Shown piece after piece: positions 33,678-42,107 of a DNA stretch of 64,000 nucleotides. The stretch is taken from contig JAEYGI010000002.1 of NCBI GenBank assembly GCA_023402395.1, positions 62,001 to 126,000 on the forward strand, in the 5' to 3' direction. Positions within the stretch are counted from its first letter, which is position 1, and every line of letters begins with the position of its first letter. The position numbers and the translations under genes are program-made. This stretch comes from Bacillota bacterium. Its GTDB lineage: Bacteria; Bacillota; UBA4882; UBA8346. A model generated the notes under the pieces. That model worked only from the letters and a program-made list of their open reading frames with translations. It had not been told where the DNA came from and made no database searches.

Positions 33678-34121
33678 TTATTGACGGGGATCGTCCCCGA
33701 TCTCCGGCTCATGCTCGGCGATGAAATGCTGCCAGACAACGCTGCCGCAGTCCGGACAGACCACTTCGTAGTTCCCCGGTTGATCCTCAAAAAACAGTTC
33801 CTGCTTGCAGTGAGGGCAATTCAACTCCATCACTGGATCATCCGTTTCGGCGTCCTTGGATGTTAACAGCTCCGGATCGTCCGAATCCTCATCCTCGGTG
33901 TTATAGAAGTATTTCTCCAGTGAACTGAGGTCTTCGTCAATGGCCTCGATATAATCGGCGAATTCCGTCTGGGAATCCTCCAATTCCTCGATGTCCTCGG
34001 CGACTCCATCGCAGAAATCCATCAGGCCCTCCCACAACAGCCGGTTTTTTTCGTCACCGGCCAGATCGGACCCTTGAATCAAACCTCTTAAATATGCGGC
34101 GCGTTCCTTTAACTCTTGCAT
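33678..34121 (-). CDS. Acidic zinc-ribbon protein of unknown function
   Basis: This 147-residue protein has a helical, acidic N-terminal half (MQELKERAAYLRGLIQGSDL, then DIEELEDSQTEFADYIEAIDEDLSSLE) and a C-terminal zinc ribbon with CPHC and CPDC. Similar proteins with this N-terminal domain are found in Clostridia near spoIIIA and efp. A role linked to sporulation or transcription has been guessed but is not shown. It is a single gene between two terminators. Confidence 0.75.
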   Translation of the reverse strand: MQELKERAAYLRGLIQGSDLAGDEKNRLLWEGLMDFCDGVAEDIEELEDSQTEFADYIEAIDEDLSSLEKYFYNTEDEDSDDPELLTSKDAETDDPVMELNCPHCKQELFFEDQPGNYEVVCPDCGSVVWQHFIAEHEPEIGDDPRQ

Positions 34122-34186
34122 CGTCCACTCTCCCTTCCCTCTCTAGTATCTCTAAAACCACGGGGCTTTTATTCGAGAGCGGCGAT

Positions 34187-34209
34187 CGAAAAACCGCCCT
34201 AAGGCGGTT
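34187..34209 (-). terminator. Rho-independent terminator downstream of efp
   Basis: On the minus strand the stem AACCGCC/GGCGGTT with loop TTAG is followed by TTTTTC. It lies about 215 bases after efp, beyond the stem-loop element C. Confidence 0.8.
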
Positions 34210-34218
34210 GGATTTCAC

Positions 34219-34401
34219 TATATAGGATGAAATAAATCTCTTAACTGAATTTGCATTCCTAAAGCCGAATGCAAATAAATCAAATCGGAATTTATTTCAT
34301 CCTAATTACAGCAGTAATAAGTTGAATTAATTCCTTAATTTCTCATCATGGAAGGCTTACGGGACATGATGCATACAGAAGATTTAATTCAACTTATATA
34401 G
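34219..34401. repeat. Paired stem-loop element, copy C
   Basis: Stem 1 is a perfect fifteen-base pair TAGGATGAAATAAAT/ATTTATTTCATCCTA (34223-34237, 34290-34304) with a nested ten-base pair ATTTGCATTC/GAATGCAAAT (34249-34258, 34267-34276). Stem 2 is ATAAGTTGAATTAA with its complement (34317-34330, 34384-34397) around a 53-base loop holding TCATCATG/CATGATG. The ends CTATATA and TATATAG are as in copy A. It lies between efp and its terminator. Confidence 0.87.
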
Positions 34402-34423
34402 CGATTCGCCCTCAAAAAGGCAG

Positions 34424-34987
34424 TTATTTGTTCACCCGTTTCAAATACTGATTAGTCCGGGTATCCACTTGAAGCACATCGCCGATGGTGACAAAGAACG
34501 GCACGTTGACCACGGCTCCGGTCTCCAGCGTAGCCGGTTTGGTGCCGCCGGTCGCGGTATCCCCCTTGAAATTGGGATCCGTCTCAACCACTTCCAGTTC
34601 CACGGTGTTGGGAAGCTGAACCCCGAGAATCTCATGTTGGTACATTTGAATCTCGACGATCATATTCTCTTTAAGGTATTTGGGAGCATCTCCCATCTTC
34701 GGTCCGGGAATCATCAATTGCTCGTAGTTTTCCATGTCCATGAAAGTGTAGTCATCCTCGCTCTTGTAAAGGAACTGCATCTCCCGGAAATCAATCCGGG
34801 CGTTCTCCACTTTTTCGTTAGAGTTGAAGGTGCGTTCCACGGAGTACCCGGTTCGGATGTTTTTGAGTTTGGAGCGGACGAACGCCGCGCCTTTGCCGGG
34901 CTTCACATGCATGAACTCGACCACGGTATATAAATCGCCGTCGATTTCGATGGTTAAACCGGTTTTAAAATCTGTCACTGAAATCAT
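34424..34987 (-). CDS. efp: Translation elongation factor P
   Basis: This 187-residue protein has the three-barrel layout: an N-terminal KOW-like domain with HVKPGKGAAFVRSKLKN, where the lysine of PGKG is the tip residue, a middle OB domain, and a C-terminal OB domain with GDVLQVDTRTNQYLKR. EF-P relieves stalling of ribosomes at proline runs. No EF-P lysine-modifying genes are seen here. It follows the Xaa-Pro peptidase gene, a frequent pair. Confidence 0.97.
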   Translation of the reverse strand: MISVTDFKTGLTIEIDGDLYTVVEFMHVKPGKGAAFVRSKLKNIRTGYSVERTFNSNEKVENARIDFREMQFLYKSEDDYTFMDMENYEQLMIPGPKMGDAPKYLKENMIVEIQMYQHEILGVQLPNTVELEVVETDPNFKGDTATGGTKPATLETGAVVNVPFFVTIGDVLQVDTRTNQYLKRVNK

Positions 34988-35140
34988 CGTCTATATCCTC
35001 CTCAGCGATATTCAATTTCTTCGGGAAATGCGAATGCGACGTATTTTTAAGTTAATCCGCAAATATTCTACCATAAATAACAAGAAATTGTCGAGATTAT
35101 ATTTCCGCAATTAGGCAATCATAAAAAGACCGAGCTCTTG

Positions 35141-36208
35141 TTAGAGTTCGATCAATTCCGATTTGGGGCTGCCGGTGAGATTGGTAACGCCAGTCGCTCT
35201 AACCACCACCAAATCCTCAATTCGAATTCCGCCCCATCCGGGAAGATAAATTCCAGGCTCAACCGTTACTGTGGCGCCGGCGGGAATGATCCCGGACTCC
35301 GTCATCGACAACCGGGGACTCTCATGAATATTCAACCCGACGCTGTGGCCCAGGCCGTGGCCGAAGTAGTCCCCGTAGCCATGTTTCTGAATATGGTCCC
35401 TGGCGATCCGATCGGCATCCTTGCCGATAATACCGGCTTTTAGCCCGCTCAAGGCCAATTCCTGCGCTTCCAGAACCAAACGGTAAATCTGGCGCTGCTT
35501 CGGATCGGCCTTTCCCAATACGACTGTACGGGTCATATCCGCATGATAACCGCGGAAAAGGGCCCCCCCGTCAATAATCACCAGATCGCCTGGGGCGATT
35601 TCTTTATCGGAAGCAGCCCCGTGCGGAAGCGCGGAGCGCCATCCCGACGCCACAATGGTGGTAAAGGCGCTCCCTTCGGCGCCCAACAGCCGCAATTGAT
35701 AATCAAACTCCAGACCGATCTCCCGTTCCTTAACCCCGGGCTTGATCAATTGCAGCGCCCGTAACCAAGCCTGATCCGTGATCCGGGCGGCCTGGGCGAG
35801 AAGGCCGATCTCCGTCTCGTCTTTAACCCAGCGCAACTTTTCCACTGTTCCCGCCAATGGGATCCATTGCTGCTGCGGAAGCGCACCGGTCAATGCCTGA
35901 TATTCGCTAAAACGGGTGGAATCGGCCTCAAAACCGATCTTCGACCATCCGCTTGCCTGTATCGCTTCGGCCACCGCCTGCCAGAGATTGGGCCCCTGCT
36001 TCCACAGCTCGAAGCCGGGTGCTTCCATTCCGGCCTGTTCCCAATAGCGAAAGTCGGTCACAATCATGGCGGTGGCGGCGCCGACCAGCAATACCCCGGA
36101 AGAACCGGTAAAGCCACTGATAAAACGACGGTTTTCTGGATTCAGAATCAGCAGTCCGTCGACTCCGGATTCGCGGAGAGCATTCCGTAAGCCTTCAACG
36201 CGATTCAT
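35141..36208 (-). CDS. pepP: Xaa-Pro aminopeptidase (M24B)
   Basis: This 355-residue protein has a creatinase-like N-terminal domain (LLILNPENRRFISGFTGSSG) and the pita-bread catalytic domain with PHGAASDKEIAPGDLVIIDGG, DMTRTVVLG, GHGLGHSVGLNIHE and TVEPGIYLPGWGGIRIEDLV, which carry the metal ligands. It removes the N-terminal residue before proline. It overlaps aroQ by one base and precedes efp, as in many Bacillota. The name pepP versus pepQ (prolidase) cannot be settled by sequence alone. Confidence 0.92.
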   Translation of the reverse strand: MNRVEGLRNALRESGVDGLLILNPENRRFISGFTGSSGVLLVGAATAMIVTDFRYWEQAGMEAPGFELWKQGPNLWQAVAEAIQASGWSKIGFEADSTRFSEYQALTGALPQQQWIPLAGTVEKLRWVKDETEIGLLAQAARITDQAWLRALQLIKPGVKEREIGLEFDYQLRLLGAEGSAFTTIVASGWRSALPHGAASDKEIAPGDLVIIDGGALFRGYHADMTRTVVLGKADPKQRQIYRLVLEAQELALSGLKAGIIGKDADRIARDHIQKHGYGDYFGHGLGHSVGLNIHESPRLSMTESGIIPAGATVTVEPGIYLPGWGGIRIEDLVVVRATGVTNLTGSPKSELIEL

Positions 36209-36654
36209 CAGGTGTTCCTCTTTTCCAGCAAATTTTGAACGGCCCGCAACGCCAGCCGGTAGCCCTCAAAGCCCAAGCCCATAATCTGTCCGCGGGCCAC
36301 CGGAGCAATGACCGATTGGTGCCGAAATTCTTCCCGGGCATGAATATTGCTCAGATGAACTTCAATGGTTGGCAGGTCAACCCCGGCGATAGCGTCACGC
36401 AAGGCATAACTATAGTGCGTAAGAGCGCCCGGATTGATCACCAGCGCCTCGGCCCAGGCCGATTCGGATTGGATCCAGTCAATCAACTGTCCTTCAAAAT
36501 TGCTCTGATAAATTCGTAATTCCAAACCCAATTCCTTGGCGTCGTCCGCCAAGATCCGGTTTAAATCTTCGAGGGTTTGGCTTCCATAGACTTTGGGTTC
36601 CCTTCGGCCCAGCCAATTAAGATTTGGGCCATGAAGAATCAAGACCTTCCTCAT
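36208..36654 (-). CDS. aroQ: 3-dehydroquinate dehydratase, type II
   Basis: This 148-residue protein starts MRKVLILHGPNLNWLGRREPKVYG, has the catalytic tyrosine there, and continues INPGALTHYSYALRDAIAG and EVHLSNIHAREEFRHQSV, with the conserved histidine. It dehydrates 3-dehydroquinate in the shikimate pathway, and it lies with aroK and aroC. Confidence 0.96.
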   Translation of the reverse strand: MRKVLILHGPNLNWLGRREPKVYGSQTLEDLNRILADDAKELGLELRIYQSNFEGQLIDWIQSESAWAEALVINPGALTHYSYALRDAIAGVDLPTIEVHLSNIHAREEFRHQSVIAPVARGQIMGLGFEGYRLALRAVQNLLEKRNT

Positions 36655-36707
36655 TTAGCTTCTCCCCGCCTTCCGAAAATATCAGCGGCCGGTTTCCGCC
36701 GGGCGCT

Positions 36708-37232
36708 CTAGTTTTTTCCCCCGGAGATCCCCTGTCTCGCCAGTTCAGTCAGGATTCTTTCCGCCAGCAGGTTCGGGCTGCCCACAGATGTATCGTATGA
36801 TAAATCCGCCTGCGAATAGCACCCTGCTCTCGCCTGCAACAATTCGTTGATCCGTTGAATCGGATCGGGTACGGCCAGCAACGGGCGGTCGGTATTTTGC
36901 CGGATCCGCTCATAAATAGCCTGAGGCTTCGCGGTTAGCGAAATGATCACGCTGCCGGGACGAATCCGTGCCAGATTGTCCGGATTGAGGACAAAACCGC
37001 CTCCGGTGCCCACGACCAGCTGGTCTTCACCCGCGATAATCCCGGCCGCCTCTTCTTCCAACTTCCTGAAATAGGTTTCTCCGTTCGTGGCGAAGATGGC
37101 GCTGATCGGTCGCCCTTCCCGTGACTCAATAAATTCATCGGTATCCAGGAATCGATAGCCCAACCGCTCCGCCACGATCCGTCCCAAGGTCGATTTCCCG
37201 GTACCCATGAACCCAATCAACACGATCTTCAT
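36708..37232 (-). CDS. aroK: Shikimate kinase
   Basis: This 174-residue kinase begins MKIVLIGFMGTGKSTLGRIVAERLG with the P-loop, then FLDTDEFIE, and GTGGGFVLNPDNL with the substrate-binding glycines. It phosphorylates shikimate at the 3-hydroxyl. It overlaps aroC by four bases. Confidence 0.96.
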   Translation of the reverse strand: MKIVLIGFMGTGKSTLGRIVAERLGYRFLDTDEFIESREGRPISAIFATNGETYFRKLEEEAAGIIAGEDQLVVGTGGGFVLNPDNLARIRPGSVIISLTAKPQAIYERIRQNTDRPLLAVPDPIQRINELLQARAGCYSQADLSYDTSVGSPNLLAERILTELARQGISGGKN

Positions 37233-38431
37233 TGTCCCGTCCCCACGGCCGACCGGTAATTCCGGTAATTTTCACACATCTCGTCCAGATGATCGCCGCC
37301 GAACTTCTCACAAAACGCCTCGGCCAGTACCCAGCAGGTCATGGCCTCGGCCACTACAGCCGCCGCGGGTACCGCGCAGGTATCGGAACGTTCGACACTG
37401 GCGCTGAGCGGTTCTTTGGTAATCAGGTCCACCGTTTGCAGCGGCTTATAAAGGGTGGGGATCGGCTTCATGGCAACGCGGAGCCGGATCGGTTGCCCAT
37501 TGCTGATCCCGCCTTCGATCCCCCCCGCATTATTGGTTTTGCGGTAAAAGCCAGTCCGTTCATTAAAAAAGATCTCATCGTGGACGTCGGAACCCGGCCG
37601 GCCCGCCGCCGCAAACCCCAGTCCGATCTCTACCGCTTTAATGGCCGGGATGCTCATCAATGCCCCGCTCAAACGCGCATCCAGCTTCCGATCCCAATGA
37701 ACGTGACTTCCCAATCCGACCGGTACCCCGCGCGCAACCACTTCGATTACTCCCCCCAACGAATCACCGTGTTCCCGGGCGGAATCGATCTCCGCCATCA
37801 TCCGCCCGGATACATCAGGGTCCGGTGCGGCTACCGGGGAATTACGGACCAGATTGCGATATTCGACGTGATCGCCGGGTACCTGGCCGACTGAAACCGT
37901 TCCGATTTGAATCACTCCGCTATCGACTTCAATATCAAAAGCGGCTAACAACTGCCGGGCAATGGCACCAACGCCGACTCTGGCCGCGGTCTCCCGGGCG
38001 CTGGCCCGTTCCAGGATATTCCGGATGTCGCCCTGCCGGTATTTTAGACTGCCTGCCAGATCGGCATGGCCGGGCCGGGGCGCCGTCACTTCGGAACGCA
38101 ACGCCGCGATCCGTTCATCGGCGTCAATGGCGACCATATCGCTACCAGCGCCCGGTTCCACCGCCATCACCCGACACCAGCGGGCCCAGTCATTGTTGCA
38201 AATCCGGATGGCAATCGGCGATCCAAGGGTAAATCCATGCCGCACTCCGGACAGGATCTCCACCCGATCCCCCTCAATCTTCATTCGCCCACCCCGGCCA
38301 TATCCCTGGCGTCTACGGTCCAAATCCGACTGAATCGCAGCGGCTGTCAGCGGCATTCCGGCCGGAAACCCTTCGATAATTGCGGTCAGCGCCGGGCCGT
38401 GAGTCTCCCCGGCGGTTAAAAAACGAATCAT
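37229..38431 (-). CDS. aroC: Chorismate synthase
   Basis: The protein of about 400 residues starts MIRFLTAGETHGPALTAIIEG, contains QGYGRGGRMKIE, RPGHADLAGSLKY, SAREHGDSLGGVIEV and ERSDTCAVPAAAVVAEAM, all signatures of the FMN-dependent enzyme that turns EPSP into chorismate. The frame opens with GTG at 38452, but GGAAGGTG before the ATG at 38431 favours that start. It heads aroC-aroK-aroQ-pepP-efp. The divergent plus-strand gene at 38564 marks the edge of the polysaccharide region. Confidence 0.97.
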   Translation of the reverse strand: MIRFLTAGETHGPALTAIIEGFPAGMPLTAAAIQSDLDRRRQGYGRGGRMKIEGDRVEILSGVRHGFTLGSPIAIRICNNDWARWCRVMAVEPGAGSDMVAIDADERIAALRSEVTAPRPGHADLAGSLKYRQGDIRNILERASARETAARVGVGAIARQLLAAFDIEVDSGVIQIGTVSVGQVPGDHVEYRNLVRNSPVAAPDPDVSGRMMAEIDSAREHGDSLGGVIEVVARGVPVGLGSHVHWDRKLDARLSGALMSIPAIKAVEIGLGFAAAGRPGSDVHDEIFFNERTGFYRKTNNAGGIEGGISNGQPIRLRVAMKPIPTLYKPLQTVDLITKEPLSASVERSDTCAVPAAAVVAEAMTCWVLAEAFCEKFGGDHLDEMCENYRNYRSAVGTGQ

Positions 38432-38563
38432 GGAACACCTTCCGTTTTTCACCGTTTTCGTTCAATTATAAACGAATTTCCATCCGAAGACAATCCTACC
38501 GGAAAGGTTTTCCGGCTCGATTGTCGAATACGTCAGCATAAACTGTTTTATGGGGGTACCGAT

Positions 38564-39910
38564 ATGTCTCACGTGTTTCGCCAATACGATATTCGCGGCG
38601 TGGCCGGCCGGGATCTCACCGAGGAGTTCGTCGCAGAACTGGGAAAATCCCTCGGTACATTCTATCATCGACGCCAGATTGATACCATCAGCGTCGGCCA
38701 TGACTGCCGCTTGAGTTCAATTCCGTTCAAAGAGCGCCTGATTCAAGGTTTACGAGAGTCAGGGATTAACGTTTACGATCTCGGTCTCGGACCAACTCCG
38801 ATGGTCTATTTCTCCTTGTTTCACCTGCCGGTGGGCGGCGGAGTGATGATTACTGGGAGCCACAATCCTCCCAATGAAAACGGGTTTAAGATCTGTCTCG
38901 GCAAAACCACCATTTACGGCGAGGAGATTCAAGAACTCCGGGAGATCATGGAAAGCCGGGACTATCGCTCCGGAAACGGACAAATATTCAAACGTTCGCT
39001 GGTGCCCGATTATCTTTCGTACCTGAAGTCGATTATCAAACCCGGTTCTAAAAAGGTAAAAGTCGTCATAGATGCCGGCAACGGCACTGGAAATATAATC
39101 GCCGCGCCATTATACCGCGATCTGGGCTGGGATGTGGTGGAGTTGTTCTCCGCGCCGGATGGCAATTTCCCGAACCATCATCCCGATCCGACCATCCCCG
39201 AGAACCTGACGGCCTTGGCGGCCAAGGTATCCGAATCCGGAGCGGATCTGGGGATTTCCTTTGACGGCGACGCCGACCGGATCGGAGTCATCGATTGTCA
39301 AGGACAGGTCCTCTGGGGGGACCAATTGATGATCCTCTTCGCCAAAGAGATTGTCAAATCCAACCCCGGCGCCAAGATCATCGGGGAGGTAAAATGCTCC
39401 CAGACCATGTTCGACCAGATCCGCGGGATGAACGGTTCCCCCATCATGTGGAAGGTCGGGCATTCGTTAATCAAGGCCAAAATGAAAGAGGAGGGGGCCC
39501 TTCTGGCCGGGGAGATGAGCGGACACCTTTTCTTTGCCGATCGCTACTACGGCTACGATGACGCCGTTTACTCCGGAGCGCGGTTGCTGGAAATTCTCTC
39601 GCGTTCCAACGAAAGCCTTTCCCAAATGGTCGATGCCCTACCCAAAACCTGCTCGACACCTGAAATCCGGGTCGATTGTCCCGAAGACCGGAAATTTGCG
39701 GTCGTCACGCAACTGGTAAAGCGATTTCAATCGCTTTATGAAGTCATCGATATCGATGGCGCCCGGATCATCTTTAAAAATGGTTGGGGTCTCGTCCGCG
39801 CCTCCAATACCCAGCCGGTCCTGGTAACCCGTTACGAAGCATCGTCCACGGAAGAATTATCAAAGATCCGGCAAGAAGTGGAAGGTGTGTTGCATCAGTT
39901 ACTGGCATAA
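38564..39910 (+). CDS. manB: Phosphomannomutase/phosphoglucomutase
   Basis: The 448-residue enzyme starts MSHVFRQYDIRGVAGRDLT, has the phosphoserine loop MITGSHNPPNENGFKI near residue 100, the metal-binding DGDADR near 245, GEMSGHLFF sugar-binding loop near 325 and a C-terminal phosphate-binding domain with RASNTQPVLVTRYEA. It interconverts mannose 6-phosphate and mannose 1-phosphate and often the glucose pair as well, feeding ManC. It is the only plus-strand gene of the polysaccharide region and has its own ribosome site and terminator. Confidence 0.93.
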   Translation: MSHVFRQYDIRGVAGRDLTEEFVAELGKSLGTFYHRRQIDTISVGHDCRLSSIPFKERLIQGLRESGINVYDLGLGPTPMVYFSLFHLPVGGGVMITGSHNPPNENGFKICLGKTTIYGEEIQELREIMESRDYRSGNGQIFKRSLVPDYLSYLKSIIKPGSKKVKVVIDAGNGTGNIIAAPLYRDLGWDVVELFSAPDGNFPNHHPDPTIPENLTALAAKVSESGADLGISFDGDADRIGVIDCQGQVLWGDQLMILFAKEIVKSNPGAKIIGEVKCSQTMFDQIRGMNGSPIMWKVGHSLIKAKMKEEGALLAGEMSGHLFFADRYYGYDDAVYSGARLLEILSRSNESLSQMVDALPKTCSTPEIRVDCPEDRKFAVVTQLVKRFQSLYEVIDIDGARIIFKNGWGLVRASNTQPVLVTRYEASSTEELSKIRQEVEGVLHQLLA

Positions 39911-39920
39911 TCCGAGTGAA

Positions 39921-39954
39921 GAGCCCCAGTCAAAAACCGGGGCTCTTTCTGTTT
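39921..39954 (+). terminator. Rho-independent terminator of manB
   Basis: A seven-base-pair stem GAGCCCC/GGGGCTC (39921-39945) is followed by TTTCTGTTT, just after the manB stop codon. Confidence 0.9.
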
Positions 39955-39987
39955 ATCCTCTATATAAGCCTAAACAAAACCCTTTAA

Positions 39988-41073
39988 TTATAGTAGATCT
40001 TCTCGTCCCTGCTCGCGAGCTTTCTCTATGAGCCTCTTAATTTCCTGCGCCTTGTCCTTTGAACATACCATCAACACATCACCAGCATCTACGATGATCA
40101 GATCCGACACTCCCAGTGCGGCGACAGTTTTGCCCGGACTGGATATGGTACAATTTCGGCATTCGACTCCGATCAGTTCCCCTTGGACTACATTGCCGTC
40201 CGGGTCAGACGGCATATATCGTTCCAACGATGTCCAACTGCCCAAATCATCCCAACCGAAATCAGCCGCTACTACCGCCAGACTCCGTGATTTTTCCAGA
40301 ATCCCATAATCCACCGAGATGGCGGGAAGATCCGGGTAAACCTCCCGGACAATCCGCTCCTCCTCTGGATTGCCAATGTAGGGCTTTATTTTCTCTAAGC
40401 CGCATGCCAATTCCGGTAAATTCCGTTCGATCTCTCGCATCAGGCAACTGACCCGCCATAAAAAAATCCCGCCGTTCCACAGATACTCCCGGCTGCTCAC
40501 ATAGCGCTCGGCTGTTTCCCGATTCGGCTTCTCTTTGAAGGCCGCCACTTGATGAAAGTCTACCGTGTCGATGATCTCCAATTTGCTGCCCAATTGAATA
40601 TAGCCATAGCCCGTCTCCGGACGGGTCGGCCACATTCCATAGATCACTCCGGAATCATGCGCGGAACAATATTCAATCCCGGCGCGAAGCACTTTCCGCA
40701 TGACCTCGGGCTTTCGGACCAGCGGATCACTAGGCAGGATCGCCATCACCGGATCCTCTTCCGGAAAGTGTTGGGCTACATAAACCGCCGCCAGTCCGAC
40801 ACAAGGGGCGGTGTTTCGTCCTTCCGGCTCCACCAAAATATTCCGTTCCGGAAGCATCGGAAGCTGTTCCCGGACTTTCACCGCGTAATCCTGATTGGTC
40901 ACGACATAAATCCGCTTGTCTTCCGTCAACTCCCGAATCCGGGCCACCGAATCCTGAAGCAGGGATTGGTCGCTGGCGAGATTCAGTAATTGTTTGGGAT
41001 AATTGCGTCGGCTCCTAGGCCAAAATCGTTCGCCCCTGCCTCCGGCCATGATTATAAATACCGGTAACGTCAT
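39988..41073 (-). CDS. manC: Mannose-1-phosphate guanylyltransferase
   Basis: The protein of about 361 residues begins MTLPVFIIMAGGRGERFWPRSRRNYPKQLL, the nucleotidyltransferase signature, and continues EPEGRNTAPCVGLAA and EKPNRETAERY, then WDDLGSWTSLERY. It joins mannose 1-phosphate and GTP to make GDP-mannose. The frame opens upstream, but CTGGAGGAACC just before the ATG at 41073 fixes the start. It is a short, single-domain form without a fused isomerase; no manA is in the window. It converges on manB. Confidence 0.94.
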   Translation of the reverse strand: MTLPVFIIMAGGRGERFWPRSRRNYPKQLLNLASDQSLLQDSVARIRELTEDKRIYVVTNQDYAVKVREQLPMLPERNILVEPEGRNTAPCVGLAAVYVAQHFPEEDPVMAILPSDPLVRKPEVMRKVLRAGIEYCSAHDSGVIYGMWPTRPETGYGYIQLGSKLEIIDTVDFHQVAAFKEKPNRETAERYVSSREYLWNGGIFLWRVSCLMREIERNLPELACGLEKIKPYIGNPEEERIVREVYPDLPAISVDYGILEKSRSLAVVAADFGWDDLGSWTSLERYMPSDPDGNVVQGELIGVECRNCTISSPGKTVAALGVSDLIIVDAGDVLMVCSKDKAQEIKRLIEKAREQGREDLL

Positions 41074-41141
41074 GGTTCCTCCAGTAACCGAAATACCATC
41101 ATTGTTAAACATGAAATTGATTCGCTAAACATTAAATTTAC

Positions 41142-41203
41142 TTTGATATGATGCCATCAGAAAATTTTTCCCTATTCCATTTGTAGCTCGATTTCATATC
41201 AAA
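41142..41203. repeat. Inverted repeat upstream of manC
   Basis: A perfect ten-base pair TTTGATATGA/TCATATCAAA (41142-41151, 41194-41203) encloses a 42-base loop. It recalls stem 1 of the paired stem-loop elements but no second stem follows. Confidence 0.5.
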
Positions 41204-41264
41204 TCAGTTTCAAACCCGGTTCAAGAGTTATGGCCCCATGAAATTATGGCCTTCAAACCTGTTG

Positions 41265-41891
41265 TTAATTATTCTTCATGTCATTAATCTGATAGATCGC
41301 CGTTATGAAAGGCAATATATCGGCCACAAAGTTAATTTTATTGCTGGCCAGATACACGACATCTCCTTCATTTAACACATAGTTTTGGGATAAATCCCCT
41401 TTTTTTAGGAGATTGCTCAAATTCGCCACCTGATATTTTCCAGTCTCTTTTTGAACGATATAAACCTTGCTTTTAATGGCAAAACGAGTATACCCGCCTG
41501 CCATTCCGATCGCATCCAGCAAATTATGCTGCTTTCCGATCTCATACATTCCCGGCTTATCGACTTCCCCCAATACATACACTCGGGTCGTCCGGAATCT
41601 TATAATATTAACCGTTACATCGGCGCTCCTAAGATATTGACTCAACGCCTTGGATAGTACGCCGGTCACTTCGGCTGTTGTCAATCCGGAAACATCGAGC
41701 TCCCCCACTAATGGAAAAGCGATCTTCCCGTCAGGTCGGACAATTAACTCCTCTCGCAATTCCCCATATCCGTAGACGCTGATCGCCAAGACATCGCCTG
41801 GGCCCAACCGGTAATCTTCCGCCAGTATCAGACCCGCCGAAAGCAAAACCATTAATAGCACCATTACGATAATAAATCGTTTCATGCGCAA
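41265..41891 (-). CDS. Wza-type polysaccharide export protein
   Basis: This 208-residue protein has a signal peptide (VMVLLMVLLSAGLILAEDY), a polysaccharide export domain (YRLGPGDVLAISVYGY...RPDGKIAFPLVGEL), and one SLBB domain (VYVLGEVDKPGMYEIG...LLDAIGMAGGYT). Such proteins form the periplasmic or outer-membrane exit for capsule. It is much shorter than E. coli Wza and has no lipobox cysteine, so it may need another partner for the outer-membrane pore. No close operon partner; it stands between manC and the CapD-like gene. Confidence 0.9.
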   Translation of the reverse strand: MRMKRFIIVMVLLMVLLSAGLILAEDYRLGPGDVLAISVYGYGELREELIVRPDGKIAFPLVGELDVSGLTTAEVTGVLSKALSQYLRSADVTVNIIRFRTTRVYVLGEVDKPGMYEIGKQHNLLDAIGMAGGYTRFAIKSKVYIVQKETGKYQVANLSNLLKKGDLSQNYVLNEGDVVYLASNKINFVADILPFITAIYQINDMKNN

Positions 41892-42107
41892 CCTCCGCTA
41901 TGAGCATAACAAAGCATACATATAATTCCACGTTTCAATTTTAAATCCTGCCAGATTTTATAGCCAAAGATCTAAAAAGCTTTACTAAAAAATATTCATA
42001 AAAAGATTTTAGTCTACGATCATACCCCAATAAATCAAGCCTCTTTTCCCAGGTTGTTTCAATCAAAGCACTTTTCGTCAATTCTAGAAGATATATGGTG
42101 ATATAGG

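Noticed and set aside
37232..37894. Plus-strand frame opposite aroC
   Set aside because: Low-complexity Arg/His/Pro composition with no domain; shadow of a certain gene.
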